NCBI GenBank assembly: GCA_002753225.1
Contig: PDZS01000041.1
Coordinates: forward strand, 1-38,668
Direction of reading: 5' to 3'
Origin: Deltaproteobacteria bacterium YD0425bin51
GTDB taxonomy: Bacteria > Desulfobacterota > Desulfobacteria > Desulfobacterales > YD0425bin51
Length of the DNA stretch: 38,668 nucleotides
Of the stretch, positions 15,688 to 25,587 are shown in pieces. The notes below the pieces were generated by a model. That model was not told where the DNA came from, made no database searches, and saw only the letters and a list, made by a program, of their open reading frames with translations. Position numbers and translations under genes: made by a program. How positions within the stretch are numbered: position 1 is the stretch's first letter; each line of letters starts with the position of its first letter.

Positions 15688-18600
15688 ATTTCCCTCCAGA
15701 CCATTTTTCAATGGATTCAAGTAAACTTTGAGCTTTAATAGGTTTTGAAATATAGTCATCCATTCCTGCTTCAATGCATTTTTCACGATCTCCTTTCATT
15801 GCATGAGCTGTCATAGCAATGATCGGGATTTTATGATTTAAAACTTTTGAATTTGGATCACGAATTTTTTGGGTTGCTTCAAAGCCGTCCATTTCTGGCA
15901 TTTCAACATCCATGAAAACCATAGAATAATTATTGCTCTCTAAAGCTAAAATAGCTGAATTACCATCAGATGCAGATTCCGCATTGTAGCCAAATTTTTT
16001 AAATTGAGCCATAGCAATTTTTTGATTTACAAGATTGTCTTCTACTAAAAGTATTTTTACTTTAGCTTTTTGAGCATCATCTAAGGTATACCGTGTAATA
16101 AATATAGGTTTCTTATCGTCAGTATATGATTTGATCCCCCCAAAAACTCCGCTTAAACATTCAAACAATTGTTGTCGTTTGATAGGTTTTATCAAATATG
16201 CTGAAAAGCCGATCTGTTCAATTCTTTTGGCGTCGCTTCTTAGTCCTCTTGATGAAAGCATAATAAGTTTTAAATCTTTTAAATTAGCATCTTCTTTAAT
16301 TATTCGTCCTAAATTTTCGCCATCCATATGAGGCATCATATAATCAATAATTGCAGCATCAAAATTCTCTCTTTTATTTCTTAATATATTTAAAGCGTCT
16401 TTACCGTTAACTGCCTTAACATATTCACATTTGAAATATTTAAGATATGAAGAAAGGATTTCAATGTTTATTGTATTATCATCTACTATAAGTATTCTTC
16501 TGCCGCTAATATCTTCAGGAATAATTTCTATAGCTTTTTTATCTTCAGGTTGTTTTTGTAAAGTTATTTTAAACCAAAATGTTGAACCTGCTTTTTCTCT
16601 GCTTTCAACACCAATTTCTCCTTTCATCATCTCGACTAATCTCTTTGCTATAGAAAGACCAAGACCAGTTCCTCCATAAAGACGAGTTGTTGTGCTATCA
16701 ACTTGAGAAAAAGTTTTAAACAGCTTTTTTTTACCTTCTTCTGAAATTCCAATACCTGTATCTTTAATTTGAAAATAAAGTTGTGCGGTTTCATCAGTTT
16801 CGGATTCTAATGAAACCTTAATAAATACACCGCCTCTTTCTGTAAATTTAATAGCATTTGCAGTAAGATTAATTAAAATTTGGCGTATTCTAACAGGGTC
16901 TCCAATGAGAAGGGATGGCACATCATGATGAACAAGAACTCCAAGTTCAATAGCTTTTTCTTCAGCTTTAATAGTCAGAAGTTCTCCTATGTCATCTATT
17001 GTTCTTCTTAGATCGAAATTAATTGTTTCAAATTCAAGTTTGCCTGCTTCTATTTTAGAGAAATCTAAAATATCATTTATTATTGTAAGCAAGGCATCAG
17101 CGCTATCTTGAACAGTTTCAGCATAATCCCTCTGTTCTTTATTTAAATCTGTATCTAAAAGAAGGGTTGTCATCCCTATAACACCATTCATTGGTGTTCT
17201 TATTTCATGAGACATGTTAGCCAAAAATTCACTCTTTGCTCTATTGGAATCTTCAGCAGATTTTTTTTCAATTTCAAGTTCAATAGCTCGTTTTTTTTCT
17301 GTAATATCTTCTATTATCCCCTCATAATAAAGAAATTTTCCATCTTTATCATAAATGGTATATGCATTTATTGATATATCTATACCCCTGCCATCTTTAC
17401 GGTATGTTTTACATTCAAAGTCTTTTACAGTTCCATTCTGCTCAAGCAATATCTTAAATGCATCTAAATCATTATAATTTGTTTTTATAAAATCAGATGG
17501 GGAATCATATTTGTATATTTTTGCCATAGCTCGATTTGCTGTAATAAATTTTCCATCTATAGTTGTCTGAAAAATACCTGCAGGGCAGTTGTCGAAAATA
17601 CTGTTCAATTTTGTTGAAAGTTCTTCAACTTTATAGAATGCTTTTGAAAGACGCAAAGAAAGTAAAACTGCTTGAGAAAATATGAAGAAAAAAATACCAA
17701 AAGGTCCTAAATATGTTGTAAGTATAATTCTTTTTGCATACAAAATATCATTTATACCTGTTAAAAATAAAATTAGAAAACTTACAAGAAGGATAAAAGC
17801 GCTCTCTTTTTTCCTAATAAATGCCAAAATAATAACATATATTACATACGAACCCGAGATAAGAATAAAATTATGATAGATCCAAACAAACTTAGAATAA
17901 TATATTGCAGAGTTGAAAAATATAGTACTTAAAAATATTATTGAAATTAATAGGATTATTTTTAGAACTATTTTTTTAAATTCTTCAGGAAAAAGAGATT
18001 GGATAAACAAGCACAAAGCTGGAACAGACATATAAATAGAAAAGTAATCCATTTTAAGAACTTGTTCCCAGCTTAAATTTAAAAAGTTATTTATAATAAA
18101 CCTTTCTTCAGAAGTAATAGTCCTAATTACAAAAACTAAACAAAGAATGCCAAAATAAAAGGGAGATAATTCTTTTTTTCTAAGAATAAAGAGCACTATA
18201 TGATAAAAGCCCATAATAAGGAGGCTTCCAAAGCAAAAAATTTCAAAAAAGACAGCTCGATCTCTTACCTTTAGAATATAGTTTTGTCTTCCAAATCTAA
18301 TAGCATTCCATACACCAGCTTTTTGGTGATGAAAATTGGATATATGAATAATAACTTCCATTTTTTCTGTATCGCAGTTAAAAATTGTTATATGCGGAGA
18401 CATTTTAGGAATTGATGTTTCTGCAGTTTTACCAGGAATTCCCATAGAAGTAATTTGCTTGCCATTAACAAAAACTGTAAAAGCCGTAAACATATCTAAA
18501 ACCTTAAAAGCCATAAAATCTTTTTGAGGTTTTATTAGAATATTTAATCTATATGTGGCATATCCTTCACTAGAAAGAAGTTTGTTCCCTATTTTATATC

Positions 18601-18862
18601 CGTTCCATTTTCCAGGAACTTTAATAAAACCACTCATCTTAGGAGGATTTTCTGATTTGAAGTCCTTTGAAGAAAAAAAATCTCCAAAGTAAAATTCCCA
18701 TTCGCCTGCTATATAAACTGTACCATCTGTTTCGAAATTCCAATTCCTTAGATCTAAAATTCCATTTTTAGCGATGGGAGGGAGAGTGGTATAGGCAGGG
18801 GAGTAAGATTGAGAAGATATAAAAAAAACAAAAAATAAAATGATTTTTAAGTATCTTGCCAC
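15674..18862 (-). CDS. 7TMR-DISM hybrid histidine kinase with PAS and two receiver domains
   Basis: A membrane hybrid kinase of 1062 residues. In order: a signal peptide (1-24); a beta-rich, extracytoplasmic 7TMR-DISM-type sensor (about 33-195) resembling carbohydrate-binding jelly rolls; seven predicted helices (about 205-405); a PAS/PAC pair (about 415-525); HisKA with phosphoacceptor His552 (SHEIRTPMNG); HATPase with N-box LTANAIKFT, G1 DTGIGIS (701-707) and G2 GTGLGLS (731-737). Receiver 1 has phosphoacceptor Asp840 and receiver 2 has Asp985. There is no Hpt or output domain, so phosphotransfer to a separate partner is expected. The start is GTG 18862, the only start in frame after the stop at 18875-18877. 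The gene overlaps the downstream PilZ gene. Confidence 0.93.
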   Translation of the reverse strand: MARYLKIILFFVFFISSQSYSPAYTTLPPIAKNGILDLRNWNFETDGTVYIAGEWEFYFGDFFSSKDFKSENPPKMSGFIKVPGKWNGYKIGNKLLSSEGYATYRLNILIKPQKDFMAFKVLDMFTAFTVFVNGKQITSMGIPGKTAETSIPKMSPHITIFNCDTEKMEVIIHISNFHHQKAGVWNAIRFGRQNYILKVRDRAVFFEIFCFGSLLIMGFYHIVLFILRKKELSPFYFGILCLVFVIRTITSEERFIINNFLNLSWEQVLKMDYFSIYMSVPALCLFIQSLFPEEFKKIVLKIILLISIIFLSTIFFNSAIYYSKFVWIYHNFILISGSYVIYVIILAFIRKKESAFILLVSFLILFLTGINDILYAKRIILTTYLGPFGIFFFIFSQAVLLSLRLSKAFYKVEELSTKLNSIFDNCPAGIFQTTIDGKFITANRAMAKIYKYDSPSDFIKTNYNDLDAFKILLEQNGTVKDFECKTYRKDGRGIDISINAYTIYDKDGKFLYYEGIIEDITEKKRAIELEIEKKSAEDSNRAKSEFLANMSHEIRTPMNGVIGMTTLLLDTDLNKEQRDYAETVQDSADALLTIINDILDFSKIEAGKLEFETINFDLRRTIDDIGELLTIKAEEKAIELGVLVHHDVPSLLIGDPVRIRQILINLTANAIKFTERGGVFIKVSLESETDETAQLYFQIKDTGIGISEEGKKKLFKTFSQVDSTTTRLYGGTGLGLSIAKRLVEMMKGEIGVESREKAGSTFWFKITLQKQPEDKKAIEIIPEDISGRRILIVDDNTINIEILSSYLKYFKCEYVKAVNGKDALNILRNKRENFDAAIIDYMMPHMDGENLGRIIKEDANLKDLKLIMLSSRGLRSDAKRIEQIGFSAYLIKPIKRQQLFECLSGVFGGIKSYTDDKKPIFITRYTLDDAQKAKVKILLVEDNLVNQKIAMAQFKKFGYNAESASDGNSAILALESNNYSMVFMDVEMPEMDGFEATQKIRDPNSKVLNHKIPIIAMTAHAMKGDREKCIEAGMDDYISKPIKAQSLLESIEKWSGGKYEKH

Positions 18863-18901
18863 TTTTTCAAATTCTCATTAAAAAGTTTATTGTGCAATTA
18901 C

Positions 18902-18930
18902 TTGACTCAACTTAATGCAGCATATACTAT
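18902..18930 (+). promoter_or_regulatory. Probable promoter of the recCBD operon
   Basis: TTGACT at 18902-18907 is followed after 17 bases by TACTAT (18925-18930), or after 15 bases by TATACT (18923-18928). Transcription would begin near 18936, downstream of the ATG at 18915. This favours ATG 18969 as the true recC start. Confidence 0.45.
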
Positions 18931-18968
18931 TTCTTAATACAAATTTAAAGAAAAAAAAGGCAATTCCC

Positions 18969-21900
18969 ATGGCAGTATATTTTTATACAAGTAATAAGCT
19001 TGAGATATTATCGTTTAGGCTTACTGAGAAATTGCGGTCATCCCCATTACAAGCTTTAAATAAAGAAATCATAATAGTTCAAAATAAAGGTATGGGAAAA
19101 TGGCTCAGTTTAGAGATTGCAGAAAAAAATGGAATATGCTCGAATATTCTTTTTCTTTTTCCTAAAGCTTTTTCCTATCTTCTGTTTAAAGAAGTTGTTG
19201 ATCTTCCTAATGTAACACCATTTTCTCCAGAGATAATGACTTGGGAAATAATGAAAGCTCTTCCAGATTTACTGCACAAACCTGAATTTGAAAAACTTAA
19301 AAATTATATTCAAGGCGAGAATTCAGAGCTTCGTAGATTTCAAATATCAGAGAAGATCGCCTATCTTTTTGATCAATACCTGGTTTTTAGACCTGATTTG
19401 ATTTTAGACTGGGATAAGGGGATAAATCCCTTTTCTTCTGAATATGAATATTCTATATGGCAAGCTCTTTTATGGAAACATATTTCTTCAGATAAAAAAG
19501 ATAAAATCCTTTTACACAGCGCTTCTTTAAAAGATAGGTTTATGAAACAGATAGAGAGGATTAAATCTTTTAAGGAAATTCCGAGTAGGATTTTTGTCTT
19601 TGGAATTTCAACACTCCCTCCTTTTTATTTAGAGATTATTTTAGGAGTATCCAAGCTTATAGATATACATTTTTTTTACTTTAATCCATGTAAGGAGCAT
19701 TGGGAATTTGCATATTCTGAAAAAGAGATTTTAAGCCTTGTTCAATATAATGTTCCTGATGAAACTTTATATCTTGAGAAAGGTAATAGTTTGTTATCAT
19801 CTATGGGTATAATGGGAAGAGAATTCTTTAGCCTTATTTTAAAAGTTGTAGGTGATACAGGTGAAGAGATGTTTGAAGATCCTGGAAAAGATACACTCCT
19901 TTGTCATGTACAATCAGATATTTTAAATTTGAGTGATAGCATAATCGAAGCAAATCAGCAAACTTATCATAAGTATGATAAGACTATTCAAATCCATTCT
20001 TGTCATTCACCCATTAGGGAAGTTGAAGTTCTTTATGATAATCTCCTTTCTTTATTTGAAGAAAAGCAAGATCTTTTGCCAAAAGATATAGTTGTAATGA
20101 CGCCAGATATATCTATCTATGCTCCATATATTACAGCAGTTTTTGATACTCCTGAAGATGAAACAAAACGAATTCCCTATTCTCTTACTGATACTAGCGC
20201 TAAGGTAAATAATAATATCGCAAATAGACTCCTATCTATTTTAAAGATTGAAAAAAAGCGATTTAAAGCAGATGCAGTTTTAGATATCCTTGCAACTAAA
20301 GAAGTATATCAAAATTTTCAACTATCAGAATCTGATATTGAAGTCATCAAACAATGGGTGAATGAAACATGCGTTCATTGGGGAATTGATGGTAATCAAA
20401 GGGAGGAATTAGGGTTACCTAATTTCCATGAAAATTCTTGGAGATTCGGTTTAGAAAGGATGATTCTAGGATATGCTCTTCCAACTATTAATGAGAAAAA
20501 ACTTTTTTCAGATATACTTCCATATAGTGAAATAGAGGGAGATAGTGCAAAAATATTAGGTCGTTTTGAAAGATTTTGTGAGGCTTTGTTTGCGGCAGCT
20601 ACCTCTCTTAAAAAAGACCGAACTCTTGTGGAATGGAGTGATGAACTAAATAAAATTCTTAATACATTTTTTGCCTTTGATGAAGAGTCTGAAGATGACA
20701 TATATGATATTAGAAATTTACTGGACGAAAATGGTTTAGCTGGAATTGCAAAGGGATCAGAGTTTAATGAGAAAGTTTCAATAGATGTTATTTACTCGTA
20801 TCTTTTAAAACAGATTGAAAATGAATCAAAACCATATGGCTTCATCAATAAAGGAGTAACATTTTGTACAATGCTTCCCATGAGGAGTATCCCGTTTAAA
20901 GTCATTTACATGATTGGTATGAATGATGGGGATTATCCAAGGAATTCTCAAAGAATTGGGTTTAACCTAATGGAAAATAAGAAACGTCTGTGTGATCGGT
21001 CAAAGAGGCATGAAGATAGATATATATTTCTTGAAGGATTGCTGTCAGCCAGAGAAAACCTGATCATAAGTTATGTTGGTCAAAGCCTTAAAGATAACAC
21101 AGAGATTCCGCCATCTGTTCTTGTATGTGAACTTTGTGACTATATTGAAAAGGCGTTTGGAAATGAGATGCTAAAACAAATTATTACAAAACATCCACTG
21201 CAGCCCTTTAGTTTTAAATATTTCAAAGGAGATGGAAAACTTTTTACATACTCAGAACAAAATTTTTTAGCAGGAACTGAAGCAGTTAAGAAAAGAGATA
21301 AAAAGGGAGTATTTATAAAAAATCCATTACCTAAACCTCCAATAAGCGAGTGGAAAAATATCACAATTGAAGATTTGTGTATGTTTTTTACTAATCCTTC
21401 TAAATTTATTATTAAAAACAGGCTTAAGATAGACTTGAACGTTGAGGAAGGGTCAAAAACAGAAGGACATGAGCCATTTGAATTAAATTACCTTGATCAG
21501 TTTTTTCTTAAAGAAGAACTAACTGAGTTTTGCATATTAAACCAAAATGTTGATGGTTATCTTCCTATTCTTAAAGCATCAGGAAGACTTCCATATGGCA
21601 GTATGGGACTTCTTGAATATAATGAATTAAAAGATGAAGTAATGGAAATTACAGAGCAGATAAAGAGTTTTATTGAAAGCGGTAAAATTGACTCATACGA
21701 AGTTGCAGTAGAATTTCCAGATTTGGAAATAAGTATTCATGGGCAACTAAGGTCATTGTATTCCAGAGGACAATTGTTTTACCGTTGTTCTAAGTTAAAG
21801 CCTGAGAACAAATTGAAAGCATGGATATACCATCTTATGTTGAATTCTCTTTCTGACTATGAGGGAAGCCGGGAAACAGTTTGGATTGGGAAGGATGATT

Positions 21901-22223
21901 CTGTTATTTATTCTGAGATTAGTATAGATAAGGCAAAGGAATTGCTCCATATTCTTCTTAACTATTTTAAACAGGGGATCATTTTCCCTTTAAGCTTTTT
22001 TCCAAAAACATCCTATACTTTTGCAGAATCTTTTCATGGAAAAAGGGAAGGGGATAAAGCATTAAAAGCTGCAATGAAAGTCTGGCTTCCTGGATATAAT
22101 TCAGAAGGCGAGTGTGAAGACCCATATATCAATGCTTGTTTTATAGGGATTATGCCTGAAGATGAGCTGTTTACGTCTACAGCCATAAATATTTTTGAAC
22201 CAATGATTAAAGCGGCTAAATAA
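18969..22223 (+). CDS. recC: Exodeoxyribonuclease V subunit RecC
   Basis: Subunit of the RecBCD helicase-nuclease that processes double-strand ends and, in E. coli, recognises Chi. From ATG 18969 it has 1084 residues (E. coli RecC 1122). The N-terminal MAVYFYTSNKLEILSFRL and IIVQNKGMGKWLSLEIAEKNGI match the family's start, and PMRSIPFKVIYMIGMNDGDYPR is a characteristic inner segment. The helicase-like fold has no intact Walker motifs, as expected. The frame is open to ATG 18915, but that codon lies inside the putative promoter, whereas 18969 has AAAAGG eight bases upstream. The stop overlaps the recB ATG (TAATG). Confidence 0.93.
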   Translation: MAVYFYTSNKLEILSFRLTEKLRSSPLQALNKEIIIVQNKGMGKWLSLEIAEKNGICSNILFLFPKAFSYLLFKEVVDLPNVTPFSPEIMTWEIMKALPDLLHKPEFEKLKNYIQGENSELRRFQISEKIAYLFDQYLVFRPDLILDWDKGINPFSSEYEYSIWQALLWKHISSDKKDKILLHSASLKDRFMKQIERIKSFKEIPSRIFVFGISTLPPFYLEIILGVSKLIDIHFFYFNPCKEHWEFAYSEKEILSLVQYNVPDETLYLEKGNSLLSSMGIMGREFFSLILKVVGDTGEEMFEDPGKDTLLCHVQSDILNLSDSIIEANQQTYHKYDKTIQIHSCHSPIREVEVLYDNLLSLFEEKQDLLPKDIVVMTPDISIYAPYITAVFDTPEDETKRIPYSLTDTSAKVNNNIANRLLSILKIEKKRFKADAVLDILATKEVYQNFQLSESDIEVIKQWVNETCVHWGIDGNQREELGLPNFHENSWRFGLERMILGYALPTINEKKLFSDILPYSEIEGDSAKILGRFERFCEALFAAATSLKKDRTLVEWSDELNKILNTFFAFDEESEDDIYDIRNLLDENGLAGIAKGSEFNEKVSIDVIYSYLLKQIENESKPYGFINKGVTFCTMLPMRSIPFKVIYMIGMNDGDYPRNSQRIGFNLMENKKRLCDRSKRHEDRYIFLEGLLSARENLIISYVGQSLKDNTEIPPSVLVCELCDYIEKAFGNEMLKQIITKHPLQPFSFKYFKGDGKLFTYSEQNFLAGTEAVKKRDKKGVFIKNPLPKPPISEWKNITIEDLCMFFTNPSKFIIKNRLKIDLNVEEGSKTEGHEPFELNYLDQFFLKEELTEFCILNQNVDGYLPILKASGRLPYGSMGLLEYNELKDEVMEITEQIKSFIESGKIDSYEVAVEFPDLEISIHGQLRSLYSRGQLFYRCSKLKPENKLKAWIYHLMLNSLSDYEGSRETVWIGKDDSVIYSEISIDKAKELLHILLNYFKQGIIFPLSFFPKTSYTFAESFHGKREGDKALKAAMKVWLPGYNSEGECEDPYINACFIGIMPEDELFTSTAINIFEPMIKAAK

Positions 22224-25200
22224 TGAATACCTTTAAAACTCTCGATTTACTTACTATACCCCTTGACGGGATGAATCTTATTGAAGCAAGTGCTGGAACA
22301 GGTAAAACATTTACTATTTCAAATGTATATCTAAGACTTATTTTAGAAACAGAATCAGATATTAAAAATATTCTTGTCGTAACCTTTACAGATGCTGCTA
22401 CAAAAGAGATTAAAGACAGGATCAGGAGAAATTTAAATAAAGCATATGTGATGATAGATAGTCTTGAAACTCCATCTTCTGATAATGAAACAATTATTAT
22501 ACAAAAAATTTTAAGAAAGTCTGTTAATGATTTTGGCGAGCAGTATGTAAAATTGGCAATTAAGAAAGCAATAATTAATTTTGATGAAGCAGCTATTTTT
22601 ACGATTCATAGTTTTTGTAAGAGGGCATTAGACGAAAACTCTTTCGAGAGCGGACAGTTTTTTGATACAGAGCTTATTTCTGATGAGAGGGATATTATTC
22701 AGGAAATAACATATGATTTCTGGAGAAAAAAATTTAGCGAAAAAAATATCGTATTTGGTTCTTTAGCTAAGGAGGGGAAATTAAGTCCGTCTAAGCTTAT
22801 ATCCTTTGCTAAAGAAGTATTAAATAAACCTCTTCTTAAAATTATTCCAGATGAATTGCCAGAAGAATTGAATGGAAATTATGAACAAGATATGAGCTTG
22901 TTTATTAAGAATATTAAGCATCAATATGCCTCATATTTAAAAAAAGAGTTATATATACAGAAAAAGCTAAACAACATTCAGTATTTTGATGATTTACTAA
23001 TGGATCTTTATCAGGCGCTAAAGTCAGATAGATGTCCCCAACTTACAAAAATGATTAGAACATCCTACAAGGCAGCTTTAATAGATGAATTCCAAGATAC
23101 TGATCCTGTTCAATACGAAATTTTCAATACACTTTTTAATACAAAAGACCATGTTCTATTTTTAATTGGCGATCCAAAACAATCTATATATGGTTTTCGC
23201 GGCGCAGATGTTTTTTCTTATATAGAAGCTTCAATAAAAACAGATAATGATAATAAATACACATTAAAGACTAACTGGCGATCTGAAACAAACTTGATAG
23301 AAGGTGTAAATACTTTATTTAAAGGTGAAAATCCTTTTGTATTAAAACAGGATATAGATTACCGAGATATTCATGCAGATCCAATGAGTAAGGGGAATAT
23401 AGAACCTCTTATGATAGAAGGGGATGAACCTTCAAATATAGTCCTTTGGTTTTTAAAAAAGAGAAACCCAACTCCAAAGAGTAAGAATCCAAATAAAGAC
23501 GAGGCTGCTGATGATTCAGTTAAAGCAGTGGTTTTTGAGATTTCTCGAATTCTCAAACTATCTTCCGAAGGAAAAGCAAAAATTGGGAACCGTCCTGTTC
23601 TCCCTTCTGACTTTGCAATTCTTGTCACTCAGCATAAAGATGCCAGCAGATTTGTAGAGCCTTTTTTAGAGCTAAATATTCCTGTAGTTCTTCAAAAAAC
23701 TGGGAATATTTTTGCAAGCACTGAAGCAGAAGAACTTCAAAGAGTCTTGTTAGCTATTGGCTCGCCAGGAAATACGCGTAGAGTTAATGCTGCCCTTATA
23801 ACTAGTTTTATTGGGTGTAATAGCTATGATATTAATTCATTTATGGAGATAGACGATGGGTTTGAAGAATATGAAAAGCATATTGAAAGATTTAGCTATT
23901 ATCTTAGCTTATGGCATAAAGAAGGCTTTATCCAGATGTTTAGAAAATGGCTGTCTGAATATCATGTAAGGCAAAAGCTTCTTAATTTGCCAGATGGAGA
24001 GAGACGGCTGACTAATTTGCTTCATTTATCAGAGCTGCTTCATAAAGCTGAAGTTGAGAATAGATTTGGGGTGACTGGACTTATTTATTGGTTTATTGAT
24101 AAATTTACATATTCAGAACAAAATGAAGAATGGGAGCTAAGGCTAGAAAGAGATGATGAAGCAATTAAAATAATTACAGTATTTAAAAGCAAAGGCTTAG
24201 AGTATCCAATAGTATTCTGCCCATTTATGTGGCAAAAAGGGGCAAATATTAGCAATGAAATGGAACTTATTTTTCATGATAAAGGGGACATTTATTTAGA
24301 TATTGGCTCTTCTGATATAAATAAAAATATAGAAACAGCTTCTAAAGAACGTTTATCTGAGTTAATGAGAATATTATATGTTGCTATTACAAGGGCTAAA
24401 AACAGATGTTATTTAACTTGTGGTAAAATTGGAAATCCTGCTGCAAACTCAATAGATTATCTTTTTTTACGAGATGGACTTAAAGAAGAAAATATAGTTT
24501 CTTCTCTTATTAAAAAAATAAAGTCCTGCTCTGAAGAAGATATTCGAAAAGCAATAGAGTTATCTATTAAAGATAAGCCATTTTTAAATCTATCTTTACC
24601 TTGTAAAGACAACCCCATAAGATATGCTCCTTTTACAGAGATTACTCCGGATAAATTCATCTCTTGCAAATTTAACAAAAGAATTGATACTATCTGGGGA
24701 ATTACTAGCTACTCAAGGTTAATAGCGAGAGAAAAAAAAGAGGGTTCAGAGTCGTTAAAAAATGATGAATATCAGTCGGATGAATCAAATGAGCAGAAAA
24801 TCGGGTCAGAAGTAAAATCTGAAGGTTTTTTTTCATTTCCCAGAGGTAGAACTGCAGGATCATGTATTCATTCTATATTTGAACAAGTAGATTTCTCCTG
24901 TAAAGATATATTGCAGATGAAAAATCTTATTCATGCAAAGTTAAAGAATTATGGGCTTTGCTGTGAAAATGATTTGGATAATAAAAAACGTGAAGATACA
25001 GTTTATGATATGATTAATAATGTCTTACACGCATCCCTTAATTCTAAAATAAAAGACTTCTCTTTAAGTAAGCTTTCTAAAAAAGACTTTCTTTATGAAC
25101 TATCGTTTTACTATCCCATTAAGAAAATGACCCCTGAAATATTGAAAAATATTTTTTCAACTTATATTCTACCATCACATTTTAATTCCAAAGATTTCAC

Positions 25201-25582
25201 AGAAAAAATTGAAGATATAACATTTAAACCAATAGAAGGTTTTATGCAGGGTTCTATAGATTTAGTTTTTCAATGGGAAGGAAAATACTATCTATTAGAT
25301 TGGAAAACTAATCATCTTGGAAACAGTTATGAAGATTATTCTTATGATAATATTTCAAAAGCAATGTTGGAGCATTTGTATGTTTTACAGTATTTAATAT
25401 ATACAGTTGCGCTTAATAAATACTTGTCTTCTCGATTATCTGATTATTGTTATGATAAACATTTCGGTGGAGTTTTTTATTTGTTTGTACGGGGTATTAA
25501 TCCTGAAATATCTGATAATGGCATTTTTTACGATCTTCCTTCAAAAGAATTTATAAACAAGTTTTCCAAACTTTGTGGATAA
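22223..25582 (+). CDS. recB: Exodeoxyribonuclease V subunit RecB
   Basis: SF1A 3'-5' helicase and the sole nuclease of RecBCD, 1119 residues (E. coli 1180). Walker A is EASAGTGKT (21-29), helicase motif II is DEFQDTDP (288-295), and motif III is GDPKQSIYGFRGAD (316-329). Late motifs include FKSKGLEYPIVF and RILYVAITRAKNRCYL. The C-terminal nuclease retains Asp1013, Asp1026 and Lys1028 (DLVFQWEGKYYLLDWKTN), with the same spacing as the E. coli catalytic residues Asp1067, Asp1080 and Lys1082, so nuclease activity is expected. The ATG overlaps the recC stop by one base. Confidence 0.96.
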   Translation: MNTFKTLDLLTIPLDGMNLIEASAGTGKTFTISNVYLRLILETESDIKNILVVTFTDAATKEIKDRIRRNLNKAYVMIDSLETPSSDNETIIIQKILRKSVNDFGEQYVKLAIKKAIINFDEAAIFTIHSFCKRALDENSFESGQFFDTELISDERDIIQEITYDFWRKKFSEKNIVFGSLAKEGKLSPSKLISFAKEVLNKPLLKIIPDELPEELNGNYEQDMSLFIKNIKHQYASYLKKELYIQKKLNNIQYFDDLLMDLYQALKSDRCPQLTKMIRTSYKAALIDEFQDTDPVQYEIFNTLFNTKDHVLFLIGDPKQSIYGFRGADVFSYIEASIKTDNDNKYTLKTNWRSETNLIEGVNTLFKGENPFVLKQDIDYRDIHADPMSKGNIEPLMIEGDEPSNIVLWFLKKRNPTPKSKNPNKDEAADDSVKAVVFEISRILKLSSEGKAKIGNRPVLPSDFAILVTQHKDASRFVEPFLELNIPVVLQKTGNIFASTEAEELQRVLLAIGSPGNTRRVNAALITSFIGCNSYDINSFMEIDDGFEEYEKHIERFSYYLSLWHKEGFIQMFRKWLSEYHVRQKLLNLPDGERRLTNLLHLSELLHKAEVENRFGVTGLIYWFIDKFTYSEQNEEWELRLERDDEAIKIITVFKSKGLEYPIVFCPFMWQKGANISNEMELIFHDKGDIYLDIGSSDINKNIETASKERLSELMRILYVAITRAKNRCYLTCGKIGNPAANSIDYLFLRDGLKEENIVSSLIKKIKSCSEEDIRKAIELSIKDKPFLNLSLPCKDNPIRYAPFTEITPDKFISCKFNKRIDTIWGITSYSRLIAREKKEGSESLKNDEYQSDESNEQKIGSEVKSEGFFSFPRGRTAGSCIHSIFEQVDFSCKDILQMKNLIHAKLKNYGLCCENDLDNKKREDTVYDMINNVLHASLNSKIKDFSLSKLSKKDFLYELSFYYPIKKMTPEILKNIFSTYILPSHFNSKDFTEKIEDITFKPIEGFMQGSIDLVFQWEGKYYLLDWKTNHLGNSYEDYSYDNISKAMLEHLYVLQYLIYTVALNKYLSSRLSDYCYDKHFGGVFYLFVRGINPEISDNGIFYDLPSKEFINKFSKLCG

Positions 25583-25587
25583 TAATT

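Noticed and set aside
15688..15786. Longer PilZ protein beginning inside the hybrid kinase gene
   Set aside because: The extra residues are a shadow of the kinase's second receiver domain. ATG 15687 has GGAGGGA and starts at the RxxxR region.
18915..18968. ATG 18915 as recC start
   Set aside because: It lies between the -35 and -10 boxes of the likely promoter and has no ribosome site. ATG 18969 matches the family N-terminus.
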